Assembly (NCBI RefSeq): GCF_025753855.1
Contig: NZ_JAOWPT010000002.1
Span: forward strand, 930,001 to 994,000
Origin: Mesorhizobium sp. ZC-5
Lineage (GTDB): Bacteria > Pseudomonadota > Alphaproteobacteria > Rhizobiales > Rhizobiaceae
Reading direction: 5' to 3'
Length of the DNA: 64,000 bases
Both the position numbers and the translations under genes were made by a program. A model generated the notes under the pieces. That model was not told where the DNA came from. It saw only the letters and a list, made by a program, of their open reading frames with translations, and did not search any database. Below, piece after piece: positions 27,489 through 35,742 of this stretch. How positions within the stretch are numbered: the first letter of the stretch is position 1; every line of letters begins with the position of its first letter.

Positions 27489-29371
27489 TTGACGCTCTTG
27501 TATTTGGCGGCCAGCGCCTTTTCCTTTTCCGGATCGATCCACCAGGACTCGGTGTCCGCGCCGATATAGTCAGGCTGCTTTTCCGGGATGCCGAACTTGT
27601 TCCAGTAGGCGAGCCATTCCACATCGCGGGTGAACTGGGGCACGACATAGAAATTCCACAACAGAACCCGGTCGAGCGCGCGTGTCGCCACCACGAGATC
27701 CTCGCGGTCGGTGGTGAAGATGACTCGCTCCACCAAAGCATCGACGACCGGATTCTTGATGCCGGAATAGTTGCGGGAACCAGGCGAGTCGGCGGCCTTC
27801 GAACTCCAGAAGTCGCGCTGTTCGTTACCGGGCGATTCCGACTGCGCCAATGAGAGCATGATCATGTCGTAGTCGAAGTTGTTGACGCGCTCGACATATT
27901 GGCTGGGGTCGACGACGCGCAGCCGCACCGTCACGCCGATCTTGCGCAGCGAGTTGATGTAGGAATTCGCCATCGTCTCGATCGAGTCACTGTTGCTGAG
28001 AATCTCGAACTCGAGTGGCCGACCGGTCTTGTCGTTGGTCATCTTGCCGTCCTTGAGGTGCCAGCCGGCCTCGCTGAACAGCTTCACCACCTCGCGCAGA
28101 TGCACGCGTTCGTCCTGCGGCGTTGCGTAGACCGGCAGCTTGAATTCCTGGGTGAACAGTTCGGGCGGCAACTGGTCCTTGAACGGCGTCAGGAGTTCCA
28201 GTTCCTTGCCTTCCGGCAAACCGCGTGAGGCGAGATCGCCTCCCACGAAGTAGCTGTTGACGCGTTTGTTGAGGCCAAACGACATCGTGCGATTGATGGT
28301 TTCGAAGTCATAGGCCAGCGTCAGCGCACGGCGGACGTTGCGGTCGGCGAAGATCGGACGCCGCGAGTTCATGATCCAGCCCTGAAAGTTGGCACGGCCG
28401 GTCGCCTTGAATTCCTTCTTGATGACATCCCCGGCATCCAGCGCCGGAAACTTGTATTTGGTCATCCAGTCGCGGGCACTGGCCTCCGATTCGATGTCCT
28501 GGAACCCACCTTTGGTGAAGGCCTGCCAGGCGGCGTTGTTATCGAGGAAATAGAGATAGCGGCGTGTGTCGACGTTCTCGCGTCCGATTTTAACAGGCAG
28601 CTTGGCGCCCCAGTAGTCGGGCACGCGTTCCCAGACGATTTCGGAGCCAGGTTTGAAGCTCTTGATCTTGTAGGCGGCCGAACCCAGCGGCGGCTCCAGC
28701 GTCGGCTGAGTGATGTCACGCTTGTTGCCCGAGGCGTCGGTGCCTTCCCACCAGTGTTTCGGCAGCACGGCCATGTCGCCGATGATCTGCGGCAGTTCGC
28801 GGTTGCCTTTCTGGTTGAAGCGGAACTCCACTTCACGGTCGTTGACGGCGACCGCCTCGGTGACATTGGCGTAATAGCGCCCGTACATCGGACTGTTGGC
28901 TTTCAGGGTATTGAACGTCCAGATCACATCATCCACGGTGATCGGCTTGCCGTCATGCCACCGGGCGTTGGGGTTGAGCCGGTAGGTGGCCGAGGAATAG
29001 TCGTCCGGATATTTGTACGCGTCGGCGACCAGCGGATGGCTGACGCCCGACTCGTCGAACGCCTGTTCCATCAGCGTGTCGTAGAGGTGGCCGCCGCCGA
29101 ATCCCACCAGGCCGGCTGCCGGCGTGCCGCGGACGATATAGGGGTTGAAACTGTCGAAGGTGCCGACGACCGTGGAATTCAACGTGCCGCCTTTCGGTGC
29201 GTCGGGATTGACGTAGTCGTAATGTTTGAAGTCCTCGCCGTATTTGGATTCGCCCATCAACGAGGATGTCGTGTGCCATTTGTCCTCGGCGCGGATGGTG
29301 AGGGTTGCCGCCGAGAGAAAAACCGCGGCAAGGCCTGCAATTCCAAAAAACCTGCTGAAGCGCACCGTCAT
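27485..29371 (-). CDS. yejA: Peptide-binding protein YejA, first paralogue (Sec signal)
   Basis: Family-5 solute-binding protein, about 628 residues, paralogous to the next gene and sharing FKHYDYVNPDAPKGGTLN near the mature N-terminus. The signal peptide is of the Sec type (FGIAGLAAVFLSAATLTIRA). The ATG at 29371 follows GAGG; an ATG at 29401 is less well placed. Two YejA genes ahead of yejBEF are also known in Sinorhizobium, where the transporter takes up peptides and affects tolerance to antimicrobial nodule peptides. Confidence 0.92.
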   Translation of the reverse strand: MTVRFSRFFGIAGLAAVFLSAATLTIRAEDKWHTTSSLMGESKYGEDFKHYDYVNPDAPKGGTLNSTVVGTFDSFNPYIVRGTPAAGLVGFGGGHLYDTLMEQAFDESGVSHPLVADAYKYPDDYSSATYRLNPNARWHDGKPITVDDVIWTFNTLKANSPMYGRYYANVTEAVAVNDREVEFRFNQKGNRELPQIIGDMAVLPKHWWEGTDASGNKRDITQPTLEPPLGSAAYKIKSFKPGSEIVWERVPDYWGAKLPVKIGRENVDTRRYLYFLDNNAAWQAFTKGGFQDIESEASARDWMTKYKFPALDAGDVIKKEFKATGRANFQGWIMNSRRPIFADRNVRRALTLAYDFETINRTMSFGLNKRVNSYFVGGDLASRGLPEGKELELLTPFKDQLPPELFTQEFKLPVYATPQDERVHLREVVKLFSEAGWHLKDGKMTNDKTGRPLEFEILSNSDSIETMANSYINSLRKIGVTVRLRVVDPSQYVERVNNFDYDMIMLSLAQSESPGNEQRDFWSSKAADSPGSRNYSGIKNPVVDALVERVIFTTDREDLVVATRALDRVLLWNFYVVPQFTRDVEWLAYWNKFGIPEKQPDYIGADTESWWIDPEKEKALAAKYKSVN

Positions 29372-29471
29372 CCAAACCTCGTTGCCGTTCTGCCCGGCCA
29401 ATGTAGTTCATTCGCCCGGCATGGAAACCGGTCGCCGCCGATTTCCAGCCTCATATGCATCAGTTCTAACA

Positions 29472-29498
29472 AAAAAGCCGGGTAGAACCCGGCTTTTT
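29472..29498 (-). terminator. Terminator after cycM
   Basis: Twelve-base stem AAAAAGCCGGGT (72-83) and ACCCGGCTTTTT (87-98) with a 3-nt loop, T-runs on both strands. It follows the cycM stop by about 25 bases and insulates the yej operon. Confidence 0.92.
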
Positions 29499-29523
29499 CG
29501 TGATCGTGACGATTACAATTTTG

Positions 29524-30267
29524 TCATTGAGCGGGCGCTGGGGCCGGTTCGGCGGGCTTTGCCTCGCCTGCCGGAGCGGCACCTTCCGTCGCAGGTGCGG
29601 CAGCACCGCCCTCAGCCGGCTTTTCTTCGCCTGCGGGGGCAGCCGCGGGAGCGGCACCATCGGCGGGCTTGGCAGCACCATCGGCCGGAGCCGAAGCATT
29701 TTCCGGAGCGGGTGCGGCGGCTTCCGGCAACGGCGCCGGGCTGTCGGACAGGGTGCGCAGATAGGCGATCAGGTTGGCGCGCTCGTCGTCCTTCTTGACG
29801 CCGGCGAAACCCATCGCGGTACCCTTGATGTAGGCCTTGGGGCCGGCAAGGAAGTGGTTGAGGTGATCGAAATCCCAGACCACCGAGCCGCCCTGCGCGA
29901 ACTCCTTCATCGGGCCGGAATAGGAGAAGCCCTCATGCGAGGCGATGGGGCGGTTGACGATGTTCCAGAGATTCGGGCCGGTCTTGTTGGCGCCGCCATT
30001 GTCATGGGTGTGGCAGGTGGCGCACTTCTTGAACACGGCTTCGCCGGCGGTTGCGTCGGCCGTGGCAAGCAGCGTCGCGATCGGAACCGCGGCCGGCGCC
30101 TCGGCGCCACCTTCCGCGCCTTCCTCTTCCGCGGCCTCGATGATGAAGCCCGGCTTTTCGGGGACGGGAGCGGCAAATATCGCGTCGCCGATGAGGTTGA
30201 CCGAGAACACGACAAAAACCACGCCAAGCAGCGCACCGATCAACTTGTTGAATTCAAAAGAGTCCAT
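29524..30267 (-). CDS. cycM: Membrane-anchored c-type cytochrome CycM
   Basis: 247 residues. An uncleaved N-terminal helix (about 8-32) anchors a class I cytochrome c domain with haem site C82-ATC85-H86 and the Met ligand in GTAMGFAG. CycM carries electrons from the bc1 complex to the aa3 oxidase in Bradyrhizobium. About 70 residues at the C-terminus (from about 178) are Ala/Pro/Glu-rich, with repeated PADGAAK- and PAGE-like units, longer than I expect for the family; a further acidic linker lies at 44-62. Confidence 0.9.
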   Translation of the reverse strand: MDSFEFNKLIGALLGVVFVVFSVNLIGDAIFAAPVPEKPGFIIEAAEEEGAEGGAEAPAAVPIATLLATADATAGEAVFKKCATCHTHDNGGANKTGPNLWNIVNRPIASHEGFSYSGPMKEFAQGGSVVWDFDHLNHFLAGPKAYIKGTAMGFAGVKKDDERANLIAYLRTLSDSPAPLPEAAAPAPENASAPADGAAKPADGAAPAAAPAGEEKPAEGGAAAPATEGAAPAGEAKPAEPAPAPAQ

Positions 30268-30466
30268 ACGCCTGAGGCTCCCTATCGGCTGGCTTGAGGA
30301 AGCAACGCTTCATCAAACCGCGTCCACTGTCCCATCCCCGGACAGTGCCGGTCAAATCGCGCGGAAACTAGGTCTTTTGCTATCCGGTTGCAACACATAT
30401 AAGGGCGGTTCCAGTGAGACCTTTTGACACTTTCCAGCCACCCATTTCAGCCTGTTTTCACCGCTC

Positions 30467-31198
30467 ATGTCGACCCTTGTCCTGATCCCCGCCCGCATGG
30501 CCTCTACCCGGCTCCCGGGCAAGCCGCTGGCCGATATCGCCGGCAAGCCGATGATCGTCCATGTCGCCGCCCGCGCAGCGGAAAGCGGGCTCGGCCGTGT
30601 CGTCGTGGCGACCGACACGGAAGCGGTCGCGGATGCGGTGCGTTCCAACGGCTTCGAGGCGGTGATGACGCGGGCCGACCACGAATCGGGCTCGGACCGC
30701 ATTTTCGAGGCATTGGAGAAGCTCGATCCGCGCGGCGAGGTGGAGGTCGTGGTCAATGTGCAGGGCGACCTGCCGACGATCGACCCGGAGACCATCCGCG
30801 CCGCTCTGCGGCCGCTCGACGATGCCGCGGTCGATATCGCGACGCTCGGGGTGGAAATCACCCGCGAGGACGAAAAGAAAAATCCGAACGTGGTGAAGAT
30901 CGTCGGCTCGCCGCTCTCGCAGGTCCGGCTGCGGGCGCTCTATTTCACGCGGGCGACGGCGCCTTGGGGCGACGGGCCGCTCTATCATCATATCGGGCTT
31001 TATGCCTATCGCCGGGCAGCGCTCGAGCGCTTCGTCTCGCTGCGGCCATCGCCGCTGGAGAAGCGCGAACGGCTGGAACAGTTGCGGGCACTGGAGGCCG
31101 GCATGCGCATCGACGCCGAAATCGTCGCGGCGGTGCCGCTTGGCGTCGACACGCCGGAAGATCTGGAGCGGGCGTGGACCCTGCTCGACAAAGCCTGA
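30467..31198 (+). CDS. kdsB: 3-deoxy-manno-octulosonate cytidylyltransferase
   Basis: 243 residues; activates Kdo with CTP for lipopolysaccharide inner-core synthesis in the cytosol. It begins [20 protein letters not shown], the nucleotide-binding loop of the family, and has VVNVQGDLP with the metal-binding Asp, and HIGLYAYRR near 185. Length is typical. It is divergent from cycM and 13 bases ahead of pheA. Confidence 0.96.
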   Translation: MSTLVLIPARMASTRLPGKPLADIAGKPMIVHVAARAAESGLGRVVVATDTEAVADAVRSNGFEAVMTRADHESGSDRIFEALEKLDPRGEVEVVVNVQGDLPTIDPETIRAALRPLDDAAVDIATLGVEITREDEKKNPNVVKIVGSPLSQVRLRALYFTRATAPWGDGPLYHHIGLYAYRRAALERFVSLRPSPLEKRERLEQLRALEAGMRIDAEIVAAVPLGVDTPEDLERAWTLLDKA

Positions 31199-31211
31199 CA
31201 GGACAAACGAC

Positions 31212-32075
31212 ATGGCATCGAACACCAACAGGATTTCCTACCAGGGCGAGCCGGGCGCCAATTCCGACACCGCCTGCCGCAACATGTTTCCCGACATGGA
31301 GCCGCTGCCCTGCGCGACCTTCGAGGATGCCTTCAACGCGGTGGAGACCGGCAAGGCCGATCTTGCCATGATCCCGATCGAGAACACGATTGCCGGCCGC
31401 GTCGCCGACATCCACCATTTGCTGCCGGAATCGAAGCTGCACATCATCGGCGAATATTTCCTGCCGATCCATTTTCACCTGATGGTGCTGCCGGGCGTGG
31501 ACCGGAAGGAGATAAAGACCGTCCACAGCCACATCCACGCGCTCGGCCAGTGCCGCAAATACATCCGCAAGAACGGCTGGAAGCCGATCGTGGCCGGCGA
31601 TACCGCCGGTGCCGCGAAGCTCGTCGCCGAGCTGAACGACCGGACGATGGCGGCGCTGGCGCCGCGCCTGGCCGCCTCGCTCTACGGCCTCGACATCCTC
31701 GAGGAGAATGTCGAGGACACCGACAGCAACGTCACCCGCTTCGTCGTCTTGACCAAGAATAAGGAGTGGATCGCGCGGCCGAGCGCGGAGACGAAGATGA
31801 TGACGACCTTCATCTTCCGCGTGCGCAACGTGCCGGCGGCGCTCTACAAGGCGATGGGCGGCTTCGCTACCAATGGCGTCAACATGACCAAGTTGGAGAG
31901 CTACCAACTCGGCGCCTTCACCGCGACGCTGTTTTACGCCGACATCGAAGGCCATCCCGACGATCCCGGCGTCAGGAATGCACTGGAAGAGTTGCGCTTC
32001 TTCTCCAAGGAAGTGCGCATCCTCGGTGTGTATCCAGCAAGCGACTCGCGCGACGAGTGGAAGGTCGCGGATTAG
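31212..32075 (+). CDS. pheA: Prephenate dehydratase
   Basis: 287 residues, monofunctional: a dehydratase domain (RISYQGEPGANSD at the start; LAMIPIENTIAGRV; DSNVTRFVVL at the end of the domain) followed by an ACT regulatory domain (about 190-275; NMTKLESYQLGAF carrying the ESRP-like site). It converts prephenate to phenylpyruvate for phenylalanine synthesis and is presumably inhibited by phenylalanine. There is no chorismate mutase domain. AGGA precedes the ATG. Confidence 0.96.
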   Translation: MASNTNRISYQGEPGANSDTACRNMFPDMEPLPCATFEDAFNAVETGKADLAMIPIENTIAGRVADIHHLLPESKLHIIGEYFLPIHFHLMVLPGVDRKEIKTVHSHIHALGQCRKYIRKNGWKPIVAGDTAGAAKLVAELNDRTMAALAPRLAASLYGLDILEENVEDTDSNVTRFVVLTKNKEWIARPSAETKMMTTFIFRVRNVPAALYKAMGGFATNGVNMTKLESYQLGAFTATLFYADIEGHPDDPGVRNALEELRFFSKEVRILGVYPASDSRDEWKVAD

Positions 32076-32105
32076 GAAACTGAACGGCGCTGCACAAGGC
32101 TTCCG

Positions 32106-33146
32106 CTAGGCTTCGACGATATCGTGTGCGGCAAGCCTGCCGAGATATGGCGCCAGGATCACTCCGGGATGGGCAACGACGGTGTAGAGCCCGGCTATGC
32201 CCGGCAAAAACGTCCGCAGCGGCAGTCCGTCGCCTGTCAACGGACGATACGCCGCGTTGACCGAAAGCAGGGACAGGTCTGGAACCGGCGCGAACTGTCC
32301 CGCGATTTTCCCGGTGGTGCGCTCGGCAAGCCCTGTGAGCCCGCTCTCTCCCTCGTCCGGGAAGCTGGCAGCCGAAACCAGGCCGCCCGACAGGCCGGGG
32401 CGAAGCTCCAGCCCGCGCCCGCAGAGCAGATGATGTACAAGCCCTGGCTCGGCTGCAAAACGCATCAGCACGGCGGGCTCTTCCCTGATGGGAAGGCTAA
32501 TTCCGAGAGCCGCCGCGAGCGGAAGCGCCGACGCCCCGCTGGCGAGGACCACCGTGTCGGCCGCAAATCTGTTCTCGCCGGCGCGCACTCCCACGACACG
32601 GCCACCCCGCGTTTCAATGGCATCCACGGTGGTGTTGCAGACGACCTCGACTCCGGCGGCTTGCGCACCTGCTAGAAGTTGAAGGGTCAAGTCGACCGGC
32701 TCGACGGCGAAGTCATCCAGTGCGAAAGCAGCCAATGCGGGCGGCACGGCAACACGCGGCTCCTTTTCGGCAAACCGCGTGGAGCTCAAGGCCTCGATGC
32801 GCACGCCTGCCGTTTGCTGCTCAGAGATCAGCGTCGAGGTTTCTTCCTCCGTGTCCAGCCAGACGAGAGCGCCCCGCGCCGCGATGGGCAGGGAACCAAG
32901 CTGGCTTCGCAAGCGTGCGAACTCGGCCACGGCTTCGGTTTCCAGCGCGAAATACGAGGCGTCTCCCGACGGCAGCGAACCGCCGGTGCCCACCCATCCG
33001 AAAGACCAGTGGGTGACGCCGCCGGCAGGCGCGGACAGCTTCTCGAGAACCGTGACGCGGGCGCCCGTCCGCGCAAGGTGCCATGCGATCGAGGCGCCCA
33101 TGATGCCTGCGCCAACCACAACGACACGAAGTTCGCTTCTCGCCAT
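32106..33146 (-). CDS. FAD-dependent amino-acid oxidase-like protein (DAO family)
   Basis: 346 residues with an N-terminal dinucleotide-binding motif VVGAGIMGASIAWHLARTG and a second one-carbon/amine-oxidase type C-terminus (VNAAYRPLTGDGLPLRTFLPG; VVAHPGVILAPYLGRLAAHDI). It resembles glycine/D-amino-acid deaminating oxidases of the DadA/ThiO group; the substrate cannot be assigned. It is the last of five leftward genes. Confidence 0.85.
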   Translation of the reverse strand: MARSELRVVVVGAGIMGASIAWHLARTGARVTVLEKLSAPAGGVTHWSFGWVGTGGSLPSGDASYFALETEAVAEFARLRSQLGSLPIAARGALVWLDTEEETSTLISEQQTAGVRIEALSSTRFAEKEPRVAVPPALAAFALDDFAVEPVDLTLQLLAGAQAAGVEVVCNTTVDAIETRGGRVVGVRAGENRFAADTVVLASGASALPLAAALGISLPIREEPAVLMRFAAEPGLVHHLLCGRGLELRPGLSGGLVSAASFPDEGESGLTGLAERTTGKIAGQFAPVPDLSLLSVNAAYRPLTGDGLPLRTFLPGIAGLYTVVAHPGVILAPYLGRLAAHDIVEA

Positions 33147-33204
33147 GATTCGACCACCTCCCGATAATCAAAATTTCCAGTGGCTCGACGATGGTTTAGA
33201 TGGA

Positions 33205-33654
33205 TCATCGAGGCGCATGCTCGGCTGGCAGCCGCAGCTCTTTCAAAGGTGAACCGCCGTCGATGAACAGCCTGCCGCCGGGCACCAGCGCGGCGGCAAT
33301 ACGTTTGAGTGCCAGGGCGCCGGCGGCGGGGTGGCGTCCGTCGAGCGCGCCCACCCTGACCGCGAAGGCGATGTCGAACGGCGCTTCGCCGGCTTCAAGG
33401 ACGAAATCTTCCGCGGCCACGCACCGCAAGCTGAGCTTGCCGGCGGCAATGAGTCCGGCCGATCCTTCGCGCGCCTGGGCGATGGCCTTGGCGGAGCGGT
33501 CGATGGCCAGGACATGGCCATTGCCGATCCTCTCCGCGACGGCGCGGGCAGCAGCACCGGGACCACAGCCGATCTCCAGTACGCGCAGCCCGTCGCGCAA
33601 CGGCAAGGCATCGACGATGGCGGCCAGGCGGGAGGAGAGGTCGGCGCTTGCCAT
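33205..33654 (-). CDS. Class I SAM-dependent methyltransferase
   Basis: 149 residues forming a minimal Rossmann methyltransferase: motif I VLEIGCGPGAAARAVAERIG at about 24-43, motif II VLAIDRSAKAI, and a C-terminal segment ALVPGGRLFIDGG. No substrate-recognition extension is visible, so the target is unknown. It starts 8 bases before the end of spacing to the Dabb gene (stop at 33663) and is probably co-transcribed. Confidence 0.85.
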   Translation of the reverse strand: MASADLSSRLAAIVDALPLRDGLRVLEIGCGPGAAARAVAERIGNGHVLAIDRSAKAIAQAREGSAGLIAAGKLSLRCVAAEDFVLEAGEAPFDIAFAVRVGALDGRHPAAGALALKRIAAALVPGGRLFIDGGSPLKELRLPAEHAPR

Positions 33655-33662
33655 CCCTGATC

Positions 33663-33956
33663 CTAGCCGAGCGGCGCGTAGTCGATTTCCATGAAGGCTG
33701 CGACTTCCGGCACCCAGCGGTCGCGCACGAAGGCGACGTGGTCGGGATGGTCGTTGTAGCCGGAATAGGCGGCCTGGTCGGCGAATTCCATCGAGAAGCC
33801 GAAACGATAGTCGTTCTTGGGGCTGACCTGGCGCAGCTGCTCGAACTTTTCGACGCCGGGGATTTTTGCCAGGATTTTCGCTTTGTCGAGGAAAGCGGCT
33901 TCCTCCGGCGAGCCTTCCGGGTGTTTGAGCGTGAAAACGACGGTGTGGCGGATCAT
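33663..33956 (-). CDS. Dabb-domain (stress-responsive A/B barrel) protein
   Basis: 97 residues matching the dimeric A/B-barrel (Dabb) fold: MIRHTVVFTLKHPEGS at the start, the PGVEKFEQLRQVSPKNDY strand-loop, and the family pattern YNDHPDHVAFV near residue 70. GAGAG lies upstream of the ATG at 33956. The biochemical role of bacterial Dabb proteins is mostly unknown. A much longer open frame upstream is a shadow of nudC. Confidence 0.88.
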   Translation of the reverse strand: MIRHTVVFTLKHPEGSPEEAAFLDKAKILAKIPGVEKFEQLRQVSPKNDYRFGFSMEFADQAAYSGYNDHPDHVAFVRDRWVPEVAAFMEIDYAPLG

Positions 33957-33982
33957 GGTTTCTCTCGCTGGAATATACGGTG

Positions 33983-34921
33983 TCAGGCGCTTTCGGCCCA
34001 GGCGCGGATGAGCGTGTGGGCGATGGCGCCCTTCGGCGGCGTGAAGATGCCGTCCGGATGCGTGCCGGCGAGCGCCGCCAGCACCTCGTCGCGCGAGAAC
34101 CAGCGGCAGGCTTCCAACTCGGCGTCGATGGTGATGTCCTCGTTCAGCGCCTCGCCGAAGCAGCCGATCATCAGCGAATAGGGAAACGGCCAGGGCTGGC
34201 TGGCATGATAGACGACGCGGCCGAGGCGGATGCCGGCTTCCTCGAATGTCTCGCGGCGCACCGCATTCTCGATGGTCTCGCCGGGCTCGATGAAGCCGGC
34301 GAGCGCGGAATACATGCCGGGGCCGAAATGCGGACCGCGGCCGAGCAGGCATCGATCCTTCGTCACCGTCAGCATGATGGCGACCGGGTCGGTGCGTGGA
34401 AAATGCAGGGTACCGCAGCCCGGGCACAGGCGCTTGTAGCCGCCGGCGCGCATTTCCGACTGCTGCCCGCATTTGCTGCAGAAGCGGTGCGAACTGTGCC
34501 AGGCGAGCAACGATGCGCCTTGCGCCAGAATGCCGAGGTCCGGCGCTTCGAGCAGACCCTGTATATAGACGGAGCGATAGTCGATCGCCTTGATGCCTTC
34601 CGGCAGTTCTTCAGGGTCGAGCCCGGCGGGTGCGGCAAGCACCGGACCCTGCGGCGTGAAGCCGAGCAGGACGGCGTGTTCGAGCCGGGCCGCCAGAGCC
34701 GAGGTGGCGGTGACGGTATAATAAGAACTGAAGCCCGTGCCGTTGGCTTTCAGGTAGACGCGCCCAGCGCGCACGAGAAGAACGCGCGCGCTGGGATCGG
34801 CGAGCGCTTTTTCGACGGAATCGTCGGCCCGCTGCTCGGACTGCCGGTCGATCGGATTGCCGGCGAAGCCGACGAACTGGCTGGGCTCGTGCGGCGGCGC
34901 ATCGAATAGGGAAAAACTCAT
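33983..34921 (-). CDS. nudC: NAD(+) diphosphatase / NAD-cap RNA decapping hydrolase
   Basis: 312 residues. After an N-terminal domain comes the four-cysteine zinc ribbon (FCSKCGQ and CPGCG), the RTDPVAIML strand and the Nudix box GFIEPGETIENAVRRETFEE followed by AGI. The SQPWPFPYSLM segment is the NudC-specific SQPWPFPxS motif. Such enzymes hydrolyse NAD(H) to NMN and AMP and remove NAD caps from RNA. The ATG at 34921 begins MSFSLFDAPP; the open frame beyond overlaps the HIT gene and is not used. Confidence 0.95.
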   Translation of the reverse strand: MSFSLFDAPPHEPSQFVGFAGNPIDRQSEQRADDSVEKALADPSARVLLVRAGRVYLKANGTGFSSYYTVTATSALAARLEHAVLLGFTPQGPVLAAPAGLDPEELPEGIKAIDYRSVYIQGLLEAPDLGILAQGASLLAWHSSHRFCSKCGQQSEMRAGGYKRLCPGCGTLHFPRTDPVAIMLTVTKDRCLLGRGPHFGPGMYSALAGFIEPGETIENAVRRETFEEAGIRLGRVVYHASQPWPFPYSLMIGCFGEALNEDITIDAELEACRWFSRDEVLAALAGTHPDGIFTPPKGAIAHTLIRAWAESA

Positions 34922-34974
34922 GCAATCCTCTCGGAAACCATTCTCACGGTTTCTCAATCTGAAAATCTGGCAGT

Positions 34975-35394
34975 TTACAGCGCCTTGCGAACCTGGTCGG
35001 CAAAGCGGTGCAGGTCCTCGCGGCGGTAGGGTTCGCGGATGCCGTGCCCCCACACAGGGCCCGGCCAGCCTGCATCGCCCTCGTTGCGCGCGATGACGTG
35101 GACATGCAGCTGGCGCACGATATTGCCAAGGGCGGCCGAATTGATCTTGGTGCAGCCGGTGACTTTTTTCAGGCCCTGGGCGACCATGTTGGTTTCGAAG
35201 GTGAGCATGGCCTGGTCGAGCGGGGTGAGGTCGTGGATTTCTTCCGCGCCCGGCCGCTGCGGCACCAGCATCAGCCACGGCCAGCGGCGGTCGTTCATGA
35301 CGCGCAGCTCGCAAAGACCCAGCCACATGACCTGCTCGCTGTCGGCTTCCAGCCTGCGGTCGAGCTCGAATCCGGCCTTCTGGCCCGGCAGCAT
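34975..35394 (-). CDS. HIT-family protein
   Basis: 139 residues ending with the histidine-triad motif QLHVHVIARN (about 98-107). HIT proteins hydrolyse or transfer nucleotide phosphates; this divergent bacterial form is of the diadenosine-tetraphosphate hydrolase type. The segment WPWLMLVPQRPGAEEIHDL precedes it. The ATG at 35394 is preferred over an upstream one at 35457. It is the first gene of the leftward HIT-nudC-Dabb-methyltransferase-oxidase cluster. Confidence 0.92.
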   Translation of the reverse strand: MLPGQKAGFELDRRLEADSEQVMWLGLCELRVMNDRRWPWLMLVPQRPGAEEIHDLTPLDQAMLTFETNMVAQGLKKVTGCTKINSAALGNIVRQLHVHVIARNEGDAGWPGPVWGHGIREPYRREDLHRFADQVRKAL

Positions 35395-35497
35395 GGCGTT
35401 TCCTCTCGAATTTTGATTGAGGCTAGAGTGCCGGCCCTTTGCCTGCAAGGGAATCATTGGAAGCGGCGGGACGGTCGCGCGGTTTCGGTGACGGGAC

Positions 35498-35526
35498 TTG
35501 CAATTCCCGGCGCAATTGCCGATATG
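35498..35526 (+). promoter_or_regulatory. Candidate promoter of the 4.5S RNA gene
   Basis: A -35-like TTGCAA (35498-35503) and a -10-like GATATG (35521-35526) are separated by 17 bases. The predicted start, about 7 bases downstream, falls on the first base of the closing stem of the RNA (35533), which supports the call despite the poor -10 match. Confidence 0.5.
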
Positions 35527-35532
35527 AAAACC

Positions 35533-35628
35533 GGGAGGTTGGTGGTGGACGATCCACTCGCCAACCGGGTCAGGTCCGGAAGGAAGCAGCCCTAACGAGC
35601 CCGGAACGGGTCATTGTTCCAGCCTCCC
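35533..35628 (+). ncRNA. ffs: Signal recognition particle 4.5S RNA
   Basis: About 96 nt. The universally conserved SRP RNA tip lies at 35569-35590 (GTCAGGTCCGGAAGGAAGC followed by AGCC). The ends pair: GGGAGGTTGG (35533-35542) with CCAGCCTCCC (35619-35628), one G-U pair. This RNA binds Ffh to target membrane proteins. The ffs-dnaX arrangement is usual in this bacterial group. The exact 3' end is not defined by sequence alone. Confidence 0.93.
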
Positions 35629-35742
35629 ACCTCTTCCCATTCGCCCCGACAGCCCGCCGCGTCATTGACGGGGCCGGACGATGCGGGTGAAACTCTTTTC
35701 GAGGAATCGGCCACCGACGCGGCCACTGGAGCAGACGGGCGG

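Noticed and set aside
34922-35326. Upstream extension of the nudC frame
   Set aside because: It overlaps the HIT gene and lacks NudC features; the ATG at 34921 gives the normal N-terminus.
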